DNA from: JANFXS01 sp022791155
Lineage (GTDB): Bacteria; Bacillota; Clostridia; Lachnospirales; Anaerotignaceae
DNA: 26,388 bases
Assembly (NCBI GenBank): GCA_949743895.1
Contig: CATJUX010000083.1
Span: forward strand, 1 to 26,388
Direction of reading: 5' to 3'
In this document: piece after piece, positions 16,735-24,552 of the stretch
Layout of the letters: each line of letters opens with the position of its first letter
How positions within the stretch are numbered: position 1 is the first letter of the stretch
Position numbers and translations under genes: made by a program
Notes under the pieces: generated by a model
Databases searched by the model: none
What the model saw: the letters and a program-made list of their open reading frames with translations, nothing else
What the model was told of the DNA's origin: nothing

Positions 16735-17976
16735 TTATCCCTCCATACGTATTAAGGAGCGTATCTCCTTAACGCCTTCCATAAGTTTTAATTCTTCAAG
16801 CCTTGCCAAAAGCTCATCTTCGGCATCATTCAAAACAACAAATGCAAATTCATCATCATGTGTTTCCAAAAATATAAACTCGCTAACCCCAAAAATGTTT
16901 CCAACGCTTTTTTCAGCCTTTGCCACGTCAGCACACCCAACACGAACAAACGCTTTCACTGGCAAATTGCCAATTTTTTCAACAGCCACTTCATTTTCAT
17001 AGTTCCAGAACACATTGACAGTCTTTCCCTCGTTTATGACCGCATCAACAACGTCTGCAACAACGGCGCTTGCTGTTGGAAGCTTTCCGGCGCCACTTCC
17101 ATAATACATTGTGTTTCCACTCATGTTTCCATTCACAAAAATCGCGTTATATGCATCATTAACTCCAGCAAGAGGGTGCTCCTTGCTCAACATGCACGGA
17201 CAAACTTTTGCCGAAACTCCAAAATCAGTTTTTCGGCTGCTGCCAACAAGTTTGATGACACTGTTCAATTTTTCAGCATATGCAATGTCTTCTGAAGTGA
17301 TTTTAGTTATTCCTTCTGTATATACATCTTCATAATTCACAGTTCCGCCGAAAGCAATTGATGAAAGAATGGCAATTTTGCGACATGCATCATGTCCATC
17401 GACATCGGCCGAGGGATTGGCTTCGGCATAGCCAAGTTGCTGTGCTGTTTTGAGAACTTCATCAAACGCTTTCCCCTCATTGGCCATTTTTGTCAATATA
17501 TAATTTGTTGTTCCATTCAAAATTCCATATATGCTGTCAATTTTGTCAGCCGTGAGACACACCATGAGCGGTCTTATAATTGGTATCGCTCCCCCAACAC
17601 TGGCCTCAAAAAGATAGCTCACATTATTCTCTTTTGCTATTTTTAATAGCTCCGGCCCACACTTGGCCACAAGCTCCTTGTTGCTTGTGACAACGCTTTT
17701 CCCTTTCAACATTGCTTGTTTGGAGAAAGTCAATGCAGGCTCAACACCTCCAATAACTTCCACAACAACATCAATTTCTAAATCATTCAATATATCATCA
17801 AAGTTTTCGGTTAATATATTTTCAACTTCATTTCCCGGGAAATGCCTTTTGTCAAGAACTCTTTTCACAGATATTTTCTCACCAATTCGTTTTTCCAAAA
17901 CATCTCCATTGTTTTTAACAACTTCATAAACTCCGCTTCCAACCGTTCCAAAACCCAATATAGCAATATTTTTCAT
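16735..17976 (-). CDS. hom: Homoserine dehydrogenase with ACT domain
   Basis: This enzyme reduces aspartate semialdehyde to homoserine. The Rossmann motif GFGTVGSGV lies at residues 8-16. The catalytic region includes the NGTTNYIL segment and the downstream EANPSADVDGHDACRK signature. The C-terminal roughly 80 residues form an ACT domain, typical of Gram-positive Hom and usually a threonine sensor. At 413 residues it is full length. ATG has a G-rich ribosome site a few bases upstream. It lies between the ACT-protein gene and thrB. Confidence 0.95.
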   Translation of the reverse strand: MKNIAILGFGTVGSGVYEVVKNNGDVLEKRIGEKISVKRVLDKRHFPGNEVENILTENFDDILNDLEIDVVVEVIGGVEPALTFSKQAMLKGKSVVTSNKELVAKCGPELLKIAKENNVSYLFEASVGGAIPIIRPLMVCLTADKIDSIYGILNGTTNYILTKMANEGKAFDEVLKTAQQLGYAEANPSADVDGHDACRKIAILSSIAFGGTVNYEDVYTEGITKITSEDIAYAEKLNSVIKLVGSSRKTDFGVSAKVCPCMLSKEHPLAGVNDAYNAIFVNGNMSGNTMYYGSGAGKLPTASAVVADVVDAVINEGKTVNVFWNYENEVAVEKIGNLPVKAFVRVGCADVAKAEKSVGNIFGVSEFIFLETHDDEFAFVVLNDAEDELLARLEELKLMEGVKEIRSLIRMEG

Positions 17977-17995
17977 TGCCCAACCCCCAAATTTA

Positions 17996-18439
17996 TTATT
18001 CTCTTGCTATTATTTTAAAATATTGAACACCCTCAAGTTTTTCAACTGAATTTACCATTTCACCAAAGTCGGTTTCCATGGCATTAGTTTCCACAGTTAT
18101 TGTGACATTAGCAATTCCATTTATTGGTATATTTTGATTAATAGTCAATATATTTGCTCCAGCCTCTGCAATGCTGTTAAGCACACATGACAAAACGCCT
18201 TTTGTATCATCAAGATTAACGGCAAATGTAACTGTTTTTCCGCGGCTGTTTTCATATAGAGGAAAAATGGCGTCTCTATATTTATAAAATGCACTGCGGC
18301 TTATGCCAACTCTGGACACAGCCTCTTGCACAGTTTTTTCTCTGCCGCTTTCAAGCAAATTTTTAACATCCATAACTTTCAAAAAAATCTCAGGAAGGAC
18401 TCTTTTGTCCACAATATAGAATTTTTTATCTTCCCGCAT
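17996..18439 (-). CDS. ACT domain-containing protein, PheB/UPF0735-like
   Basis: This product of about 147 residues has an N-terminal helical part reading EAVSRVGISRSAFYKYRDAI (HTH-like) and a C-terminal ACT domain (VTFAVNLDDTKGVLSCVLN onward). This is the layout of the PheB/UPF0735 family. ATG at 18437-18439 was chosen because GGGAGG lies 7 bases upstream. The longer frame to 18475 adds 12 residues without support. It is the first gene of the hom-thrB-lysC run, starting 20 bases before hom. A regulatory role sensing an amino acid, probably threonine by context, is likely but inferred. Gap 18440-18510 shows no riboswitch or T-box. Confidence 0.85.
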   Translation of the reverse strand: MREDKKFYIVDKRVLPEIFLKVMDVKNLLESGREKTVQEAVSRVGISRSAFYKYRDAIFPLYENSRGKTVTFAVNLDDTKGVLSCVLNSIAEAGANILTINQNIPINGIANVTITVETNAMETDFGEMVNSVEKLEGVQYFKIIARE

Positions 18440-18510
18440 AGTCAAGCCTCCCATAATCATGAAAACACAATGCATTCGTTTTTCAATCTGCGTGCCTATA
18501 AATCATCAAT

Positions 18511-18861
18511 CTAAAGAAGACTTTTCCATTCATCTTCTTTGAATCCAACAAGAATGTTATCTTTAGAGATAATAATTGGCCTTTTAACCAGCATTCCATC
18601 ACTGGACAAAAGACGTATTTGTTCCTCATCAGTCATTGTTGAAAGCTTGTCCTTTAAATTCATAGATTTATAAACATTGCCGCTTGTGTTAAAAAATTTT
18701 TTGATAGGAAGGCCACTGTTTTCAATCCACAATTTAAGCTCGTCATATGTTGGGTTTTCATCAGCAATATTCCTATCTATATATTCAATCCCGCTTTCGT
18801 CAAGCCACTTTTTGGCTTTTTTGCATGTGGAACATTTAGGATATTCCAATAACAAACACAT
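18511..18861 (-). CDS. ArsC/Spx-family thioredoxin-fold protein
   Basis: This 116-residue protein belongs to the ArsC/Spx/YffB superfamily. A redox-type CSTC sits near the N-terminus in YPKCSTCKKAKKWL. NTSGNVYKSMNLKDKL follows in the middle, and the conserved Arg-Pro occurs in LVKRPIII. ATG at 18859-18861 is chosen because GGGGGA lies 7-8 bases upstream; the frame extends 16 codons further up without such a site. The CxxC argues for a redox-active member, either arsenate reductase-like or an Spx-like regulator. The two cannot be separated here, and no ars genes are nearby. Confidence 0.82.
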   Translation of the reverse strand: MCLLLEYPKCSTCKKAKKWLDESGIEYIDRNIADENPTYDELKLWIENSGLPIKKFFNTSGNVYKSMNLKDKLSTMTDEEQIRLLSSDGMLVKRPIIISKDNILVGFKEDEWKSLL

Positions 18862-18899
18862 CAAAAAATCCCCCTGACACATAGTAAACTTTTTGGATA

Positions 18900-18908
18900 A
18901 GTATAACA
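18900..18908 (-). promoter_or_regulatory. Extended -10 promoter of the ArsC/Spx-family gene
   Basis: Minus-strand TGTTATACT is an extended -10 element about 40 bases upstream of the start codon. The -35 region is a weak match. The element is identical to the one driving the envelope operon at 10637-10645. Confidence 0.5.
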
Positions 18909-18948
18909 TAAAATAAATTAAAAATCATTAAAAACATTCATTTTATGC

Positions 18949-18997
18949 CAAAAAATGAGAGCAACACACCATGCTACATTTCAGGAGTGCTGCTCTC
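18949..18997 (-). terminator. Rho-independent terminator of nifJ
   Basis: Arms at 18957-18967 and 18987-18997 form an 11-bp GC-containing stem in minus-strand RNA, with one G-U pair that would be a mismatch on the plus strand. A U run (18950-18955) follows. It starts about 35 bases past the nifJ stop, and separates nifJ from the ArsC/Spx-family gene downstream. Confidence 0.88.
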
Positions 18998-19031
18998 TTT
19001 ATTATACAATCAAATCAAATTTGCCAAATTT

Positions 19032-22000
19032 TCAGCAATTTTCAGCAAGCCTAACATAATTTTCGAGCCTTTCTTTTGCATCTTTTTCGCATTTTTGGAA
19101 AAGTTCCTCCGCAATTTCAGGGAATGTTCTAAGCAATGAGCTGTAACGAACCTCTCCTTTAATGAATTCTTGGAAGTTTCCTTTTGGCTCCTTTGGTGAA
19201 TCAAGCACAAATGGATTTTTGCCCTCTTTTTTAAGTGTAGGATTAAACCTGAACATATGCCAATATCCAGCATCAACAGCTTTTTTAATTTCAGCCTGTG
19301 CACCACTCATTTTGTAACCGTGATTAATGCATGGTGCGTAAGCAATCACAAGTGATGGGCCCGGATATGCTTCCGCCTCCTGAAGCGCTTTTATGAGCTG
19401 CGCCGGATTTGCGCCCATGGCAACCTGCGCCACATAAACATATCCATAGCTTATCGCCATCATTCCAAGATCTTTCTTTTTAATTTTTTTGCCGCTTGCA
19501 GCAAACTGTGCAATGGCTCCTGCTGGAGTTGACTTTGAAGCCTGACCCCCTGTGTTTGAATAAACCTCTGTGTCAAACACAAACACATTCACATCTTCAC
19601 CGCTTGCAAGCACATGGTCAAGTCCGCCATAGCCAACGTCATAAGCCCAGCCATCGCCTCCAAATATCCACTGGCTTTTCTTGACAAGTTGATCCTTATT
19701 TTCAAGAACATAATCAACAATGGCTTTGGCTTCAGAATTTTCACCATTATATTTTTCCAAAAGCTCAACAAGATTTTCAGATGCGGCTTTATTTGCTTCA
19801 CCATCATTCATTGTGTCAATATATGCGTCAATTGTTTCTGTCATAACTTTGCAGCTCTGTATATTCTTAAGCTCTTCAAGCTTCAGCTTCAAACCAGCAC
19901 GCATCTGTTTAACAGCCATTGCCATGCCCAAACCAAATTCGGCATTGTCCTCAAAAAGTGAGTTTGCCCATGCTGGCCCATGGCCTTTATGGTTTGTTGT
20001 GTATGGAGTCGAAGGGGCCGAGCCTCCCCAAATTGATGAACAGCCTGTGGCATTTGCAATATACATTCTGTCACCAAAAAGCTGTGTGATCAATTTTGCA
20101 TATGGAGTTTCGCCGCAACCTGCACATGCCCCACTGAACTCAAGAAGTGGTTGAACAAACTGACTGCCTTTAACGCTTCCTTTGTCCATAACATTTTCTT
20201 TGACACTCACTTTTTCAACAGCATATTCCCAGTTGGCAATTTGTTCTTTTTGGGTTGCAGCTGGTTTCATGACAAGAGCTTTTTCTTTTGCCGGGCAGAC
20301 AGAAGCGCAGCTTCCGCAGCCAAGACAATCAAGCGCAGAAACCTGAACTCTGAATTTGGCCCCCTGAAGGTTTTTAACGCCCTTGGCATCTATTGTTTTG
20401 AATGTGTCTGGAGCCGCTTTGGCCTCATCTTCTGTGAGAAGGAATGGGCGAATTGTGGCATGAGGGCACACATATGAGCAAAGATTACATTGTATACAAT
20501 TTTCACTGTTCCACTCTGGCAAATCAACGGCAACGCCGCGTTTTTCATAAGCAGTTGTTCCCTGAGGGAATGTTCCGTCTTCACGGCCTTTGAATGAACT
20601 CACCGGAAGCAAATCACCCTTTTGAGCATTTATAGGGAACACAATGTCTTTGATGAAAGCTGGTATATCTTTGGCAACTGGCGCTTCATTGTCTTTAGCA
20701 TCTGCCCATTCTGACGGAATTTCAATTTTGACTGCTCCATCAATTCCTTTGTCAACAGCATTAAAGTTCATGTTCAACACATTTTCGCCTTTTTTGCCAT
20801 AGCTCTTTTTGATGGCCTCTTTCATATAGTCTACAGCTTCATCAATTGGTATTATATTCGCCAATTTGAAAAATGCAGCCTGGAGCACAGAGTTAACTCT
20901 GTTGCCAAGTCCAATTTCTCTTGCAATCTGTGTTCCATTGATTGTGTAGAATTTTATATCATTTTTTGCAAAATAACGCTTCATATTTGCTGGAATCATT
21001 TCTTCAAGTTCTTTTTCATTCCATTCAGTGTTGAGAAGGAATGTTCCACCCGGTTTAAGGTCGCTGAACATATCATAAAGAGCCACATATTCCTGTTTAT
21101 GACATGCCACAAAGTCAGCAGTTTTCACAAGATATGTTGAACGTATAGGCTTTTTGCCAAAACGCAAGTGACTTTGTGTAACGCCGCCACTTTTTTTGGA
21201 GTCATATGAGAAGTATGCCTGTGCATACATATCTGTGTGATCGCCTATAATTTTGATTGAATTTTTGTTTGCGCCAACCGTTCCGTCAGAACCAAGGCCC
21301 CAGAACTTGCATGATATTGTTCCGTTGTCACCAGTCACATCAACTTCTTCTCCAGTTTCAAGAGAAAGATTTGTTATGTCGTCAACAATGCCCATTGTGA
21401 AGTGATTTTTCGGAGCTTCAAGCTTCATGTTCTCATAAACCGCTATAAACTGGGCTGGAGTGACGTCTTTTGAACCAAGTCCATAGCGCCCTGCCAAAAC
21501 AACAGGCTGCTCGCTTGCCTCAAACATGGCTGTACACACATCTTGATATAACGGCTCACCCAGCGCTCCTGGCTCTTTTGTTCTGTCAAGCACAGATATT
21601 TTTTTGGCTGTTTTTGGTATCGCATTAAGAAGGTGTTTGGCTGAAAAAGGTCTGTAGAGATGAACTTTGACAAGTCCAACTTTTTCGCCTTTTGCAGTTA
21701 AATAATCTATAGTTTCCTCAATTGCCTCACATGCTGAACCCATAGCAATAATTATTCTGTCAGCATCAGGCGCTCCATAATAGTTGAACAGTTTATAGTC
21801 GCGGCCCGTAAGCTTGCTTATCTCCTCCATATACTTTTCAGTGACATCAACAATGTTTTCATAAAATGGATTGCATGCTTCTCTTGCCTGGAAAAATATG
21901 TCAGGATTTTGAGCTGTGCCCCTAAGAACAGGATGTTCAGGATTCAGTGCATTCCTCTTAAATTCATTAACGGCATCCATGTCAACAAGTTTTTTAAGGT

Positions 22001-22568
22001 CTTCATAGTCAATGCATTCAACCTTTTGAATTTCGTGAGAAGTTCTAAAACCGTCAAAGAAATGGAGAAAAGGCACACGTCCCTTGATTGCAGAAAGATG
22101 AGCAACACTTCCTAAGTCAATAACCTCCTGAACACTGTTGGAAGCAAGCATGGCAAAACCAGTCTGGCGGCATGCCATGACATCTGAATGATCTCCAAAA
22201 ATTGAAAGCGCGTGGGAGGCAATTGCTCTCGCACTGACATGAAACACGCCCGGAAGAAGTTCTCCAGCAATCTTATACATATTTGGGATCATAAGAAGAA
22301 GACCTTGGCTTGCTGTATAAGTTGTTGTCAACGCTCCTGCTGCAAGAGAACCATGCACAGTTCCAGCAGCTCCCGCTTCAGACTGCATCTCAAGCACATT
22401 CACTGTTTGTCCAAAAATGTTCTTTTTGCCATTAGCAGACCAGTCGTCAGTTTTTTCGGCCATTGGTGAAGATGGTGTGATTGGGAAAATTCCAGCAACC
22501 TCTGTAAAAGCATATGATGCATAAGCGGCGGCTTCGTTTCCGTCCATAGTTTTCATTACTTTTGACAT
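19032..22568 (-). CDS. nifJ: Pyruvate:ferredoxin (flavodoxin) oxidoreductase
   Basis: This single-chain 1178-residue enzyme oxidatively decarboxylates pyruvate to acetyl-CoA and CO2 and reduces ferredoxin, a central step in anaerobic fermentation. The N-terminal pyrimidine-binding region has GIFPITPSSPMAE. The middle holds two 4Fe-4S sites, CIQCNLCSYVCP (about residue 688) and CLGCGSCASVCP (about 757). The C-terminal thiamine-diphosphate domain has CAGCGETPYAKL, ATGCSSIWGG and GGDGWAYDVGYGGLDH with VYSNTGGQASKSTP. Length and domain order are normal and no frame break is seen. ATG follows a GAGG ribosome site. It is a single-gene unit with its own promoter, a structured leader and a terminator. 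Confidence 0.97.
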   Translation of the reverse strand: MSKVMKTMDGNEAAAYASYAFTEVAGIFPITPSSPMAEKTDDWSANGKKNIFGQTVNVLEMQSEAGAAGTVHGSLAAGALTTTYTASQGLLLMIPNMYKIAGELLPGVFHVSARAIASHALSIFGDHSDVMACRQTGFAMLASNSVQEVIDLGSVAHLSAIKGRVPFLHFFDGFRTSHEIQKVECIDYEDLKKLVDMDAVNEFKRNALNPEHPVLRGTAQNPDIFFQAREACNPFYENIVDVTEKYMEEISKLTGRDYKLFNYYGAPDADRIIIAMGSACEAIEETIDYLTAKGEKVGLVKVHLYRPFSAKHLLNAIPKTAKKISVLDRTKEPGALGEPLYQDVCTAMFEASEQPVVLAGRYGLGSKDVTPAQFIAVYENMKLEAPKNHFTMGIVDDITNLSLETGEEVDVTGDNGTISCKFWGLGSDGTVGANKNSIKIIGDHTDMYAQAYFSYDSKKSGGVTQSHLRFGKKPIRSTYLVKTADFVACHKQEYVALYDMFSDLKPGGTFLLNTEWNEKELEEMIPANMKRYFAKNDIKFYTINGTQIAREIGLGNRVNSVLQAAFFKLANIIPIDEAVDYMKEAIKKSYGKKGENVLNMNFNAVDKGIDGAVKIEIPSEWADAKDNEAPVAKDIPAFIKDIVFPINAQKGDLLPVSSFKGREDGTFPQGTTAYEKRGVAVDLPEWNSENCIQCNLCSYVCPHATIRPFLLTEDEAKAAPDTFKTIDAKGVKNLQGAKFRVQVSALDCLGCGSCASVCPAKEKALVMKPAATQKEQIANWEYAVEKVSVKENVMDKGSVKGSQFVQPLLEFSGACAGCGETPYAKLITQLFGDRMYIANATGCSSIWGGSAPSTPYTTNHKGHGPAWANSLFEDNAEFGLGMAMAVKQMRAGLKLKLEELKNIQSCKVMTETIDAYIDTMNDGEANKAASENLVELLEKYNGENSEAKAIVDYVLENKDQLVKKSQWIFGGDGWAYDVGYGGLDHVLASGEDVNVFVFDTEVYSNTGGQASKSTPAGAIAQFAASGKKIKKKDLGMMAISYGYVYVAQVAMGANPAQLIKALQEAEAYPGPSLVIAYAPCINHGYKMSGAQAEIKKAVDAGYWHMFRFNPTLKKEGKNPFVLDSPKEPKGNFQEFIKGEVRYSSLLRTFPEIAEELFQKCEKDAKERLENYVRLAENC

Positions 22569-22617
22569 ATTCTCAAAACCTCTTTTCTAATAGTTTTTAC
22601 ACAACATTCATCCTAAA

Positions 22618-22679
22618 GCGGCTGTTCACCGCATGTTTGCAAACTTGATGCAAACAAGTGCATGGTCTGACCAAGTTTG
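22618..22679 (-). promoter_or_regulatory. Structured nifJ leader with overlapping inverted repeats
   Basis: In transcription order the leader holds CAAACTTG (22672-22679), the palindrome TGGTCAGACCA (22663-22673), TGTTTGCA (22649-22656), CAAGTTTG (22640-22647), TGCAAACA (22634-22641) and a GCGG/CCGC hairpin (22618-22632). CAAACTTG can pair with CAAGTTTG, and TGTTTGCA with TGCAAACA, but the two stems share bases and cannot form fully together. No clear U tract follows, so a classical attenuator is not obvious. It could be an operator or a switchable leader. Confidence 0.45.
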
Positions 22680-22693
22680 ATATGATAGAAATT

Positions 22694-22722
22694 ATTTTAT
22701 CACACAAATTATTACATTTCAA
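22694..22722 (-). promoter_or_regulatory. nifJ promoter
   Basis: The minus strand carries TTGAAA (22717-22722), exactly 17 bases, then TAAAAT (22694-22699), a good sigma-A match. The predicted start of transcription near 22687 leaves a leader of about 120 bases before the nifJ ATG. The promoter sits after mntP, so nifJ is its own transcription unit. Confidence 0.65.
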
Positions 22723-22765
22723 TACTTCAAAAAATTCGTTTGCTCCTACACGCTATAAGCTTTCA

Positions 22766-23329
22766 TTATAATGCAAAAATATGCTCCAAAAGTATTCTAA
22801 CCCCAATTACAATAAGTATAACACCGCCCACAAATTCTGCTCTATTTTTTAATATACTTCCTATAACTCTGCCTATAGTCATTCCTATAAACGAAAATAT
22901 AAAACACACCATTCCTATGACTGAAGCTGCACTGACTATGTTCATATTCAACACACCAAAACTCACTCCAACAGCAAGAGCATCTATGCTTGTGGCAATG
23001 GCCTGAACAGCCAACTTTTTGTTAGAAATAAACAATTCATGTTCTCCACATTCATCTGAAAAAAATGATTCTTTAATCATGTTCAGCCCTATCACAAAAA
23101 GCAATATAAAAGCTATCCAGTGATCAAATGCCTCAATATATTCCTTGACACTGCTTCCCAAAATCCATCCTGCAACCGGCATCAAAAATTGAAATCCTCC
23201 AAAAAAGAAGCCAACTTTAACACTTTGGACATTTCCGCACCCCTTAAGCACAGCGCCATTTGAAATTGAAACTGCAAAAGCATCCATGGCAAGGCCAACA
23301 GCTATAAAAAAAACTGTCAAAAATTCCAT
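22766..23329 (-). CDS. mntP: Manganese efflux pump MntP
   Basis: This 187-residue membrane protein of the MntP (DUF204) family exports Mn(II). Its two internally repeated halves carry the paired acidic motifs AVGLAMDAFAVSISNG (N-terminal helix) and ATSIDALAVGVSFG (fourth helix). About six membrane helices fill the length, as is normal for the family. The second ATG (23327-23329) is preferred, since GGAGAG at 23336-23341 is 6 bases from it but only 1 base from the ATG at 23335. A 37-base hairpin lies immediately before this ribosome site. No yybP-ykoY manganese riboswitch is seen, and the gap to the DUF3842 gene is too short for one. No strong terminator was found after the gene. Confidence 0.92.
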   Translation of the reverse strand: MEFLTVFFIAVGLAMDAFAVSISNGAVLKGCGNVQSVKVGFFFGGFQFLMPVAGWILGSSVKEYIEAFDHWIAFILLFVIGLNMIKESFFSDECGEHELFISNKKLAVQAIATSIDALAVGVSFGVLNMNIVSAASVIGMVCFIFSFIGMTIGRVIGSILKNRAEFVGGVILIVIGVRILLEHIFAL

Positions 23330-23341
23330 AAACATCTCTCC

Positions 23342-23378
23342 ATATGTCTTGTTTAAATTCGCTTTAAACTAAACATAT
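23342..23378 (-). promoter_or_regulatory. Long hairpin abutting the mntP ribosome site
   Basis: In minus-strand RNA, ATATGTTTAGTTTAAA pairs with TTTAAACAAGACATAT around a GCGAA loop, giving 15 of 16 positions paired, including one G-U. The inner GTTTAAA/TTTAAAC arms (23351-23357, 23363-23369) are perfect. The 3' arm ends directly against the mntP ribosome site. With no U tract it is not a terminator. It may be an operator (for example for a manganese sensor), a translation control element or an mRNA processing site. Confidence 0.5.
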
Positions 23379-23399
23379 TACCAAAAAAATTAAATATTC

Positions 23400-23843
23400 T
23401 TAATGATAATGTTTATGGTGTAAATGTTTTGAACCGTTGACATAATCCATCACAGCACTCACTGCATCATCAATCATTTTAGGAATTGGATCAGAACCAA
23501 TTCCAACAACATGAAGGCCACATCTCTTTATTGGAATTAGAACCTTAATTGCCTCACTTTCACTTATAGCATTGGCCATAACTGGAGAGAGTTCGCCAAA
23601 CATTGAATTGGCACTTATAATTCCAATGCTTCCAACAATTATGTCAGCCCTTTCAGAATTGTATTTCACAGCATTTTCACCTGTAGCTATATTCACTGCC
23701 CCTGCTTTAAGCATGGCATTTGTGGCAAGTGCATTTGTCCCAACAGCCACAATTTGATGTTCCTCTCCAAGATTGCCAACAAGTCTTTCAATTATTGATC
23801 TTCCAATTCCGCCACCTTGTCCGTCAACAACCATTATAACCAT
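23400..23843 (-). CDS. DUF3842 family protein with His-rich C-terminal tail
   Basis: This 147-residue protein of unknown function begins with a nucleotide-binding-like Gly-rich loop (VVDGQGGGIG). It continues with VAVGTNALATNAMLKAGA and ADIIVGSIGII, the pattern of DUF3842 proteins common in Clostridia. The tail ends in KHLHHKHYH, five histidines in nine residues, a possible metal-binding patch. ATG at 23841-23843 is chosen because AGGAGG lies 6 bases upstream; the in-frame ATG at 23864 lacks such support. The gene starts 10 bases after the metallophosphoesterase gene and ends about 70 bases before mntP. The position beside a Mn exporter hints at a metal-related role, which is inference. Confidence 0.82.
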   Translation of the reverse strand: MVIMVVDGQGGGIGRSIIERLVGNLGEEHQIVAVGTNALATNAMLKAGAVNIATGENAVKYNSERADIIVGSIGIISANSMFGELSPVMANAISESEAIKVLIPIKRCGLHVVGIGSDPIPKMIDDAVSAVMDYVNGSKHLHHKHYH

Positions 23844-23853
23844 ATCTCTCCTC

Positions 23854-24549
23854 CTAACATTCAATTATTTTTTTTGGAGTAAAATCAATATAATCAGATG
23901 ATACAAGCATATACTCTATTCCGTTGTGTTCTCCCGATATGCCCATTTCAAAATTTTTCTCACCATGCAGATGTCCATACACAACTTTTTTAACATTATA
24001 CTTCTTGAAAAGCTCAGTGAACTCAGTGTCTCTAAAGTCTTCATAAGCTGGAGGATAGTGCATCACAAACACGACTTCATCAAAGCTTTTTCCTATTGTG
24101 TTTGAAAGTGAAAGTTCAGCCCTTATAATTTCCCTTTTATATATTTTGATGTCGTCATTTGTAAATTTGTCATCTGATGGAGGAAGCCAGCCACGCGTGC
24201 CACATATGGCAATATTTTTATAGCTTTCAGATATATTCTGTAAAAATTTCATATTTTTATATTGTCCATTTAGCCTTGAAATGCCTTCCCACCAATAATC
24301 ATGATTGCCTTTTACAAAAATTTTTTTGCCCGGCAAATTTTCAACAAATCTCAAATCACAATCAACTTCATCATAATTAATCGCCCACGAAATGTCTCCA
24401 GCAATCAAAACTGTGTCATCATTCTCAACAATGTTTGACCAGTTAATTTTAATTTTGTCACTATGGTTTTTCCAATTTTCTCCAAAAATGTCCATTGGCT
24501 TAGACTTAAAGCCTGACAAATGCAGATCAGCTATTGCATATAACGCCAT
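23854..24549 (-). CDS. Calcineurin-like metallophosphoesterase
   Basis: This 231-residue soluble phosphoesterase shows the ordered metal-ligand motifs of the family: IADLHL (Asp8, His10), IAGDISW, VKGNHDYWW, VMHYPPAYED and YGHLHG. The enzyme would use a two-metal site, often Mn, to cleave phosphoester bonds; the substrate is unknown. It begins 3 bases after the alarmone synthetase stop, so the two are probably co-translated. A nucleotide or alarmone-linked substrate is a reasonable guess but has no direct evidence. Confidence 0.9.
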   Translation of the reverse strand: MALYAIADLHLSGFKSKPMDIFGENWKNHSDKIKINWSNIVENDDTVLIAGDISWAINYDEVDCDLRFVENLPGKKIFVKGNHDYWWEGISRLNGQYKNMKFLQNISESYKNIAICGTRGWLPPSDDKFTNDDIKIYKREIIRAELSLSNTIGKSFDEVVFVMHYPPAYEDFRDTEFTELFKKYNVKKVVYGHLHGEKNFEMGISGEHNGIEYMLVSSDYIDFTPKKIIEC

Positions 24550-24552
24550 TAT

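Noticed and set aside
18440..18510. Promoter with TTGAAA upstream of the ACT-hom-thrB-lysC run
   Set aside because: The only -10-like sequence (CATGAT) is 19 bases away and poor, so I could not support it; the run may be read from the ArsC/Spx-family promoter or from a weak site here.
22569..22765. Rex operator or T-box in front of nifJ
   Set aside because: No TTGTTAA-type Rex dyad and no T-box sequence or tRNA specifier layout was seen; the inverted repeats there have other sequences.
22723..22765. Terminator just after mntP
   Set aside because: There is a TTTTTT run on the minus strand but no stable stem before it.
23336..23399. yybP-ykoY manganese riboswitch upstream of mntP
   Set aside because: Only about 65 bases separate the genes and they form a single hairpin without the conserved riboswitch parts.
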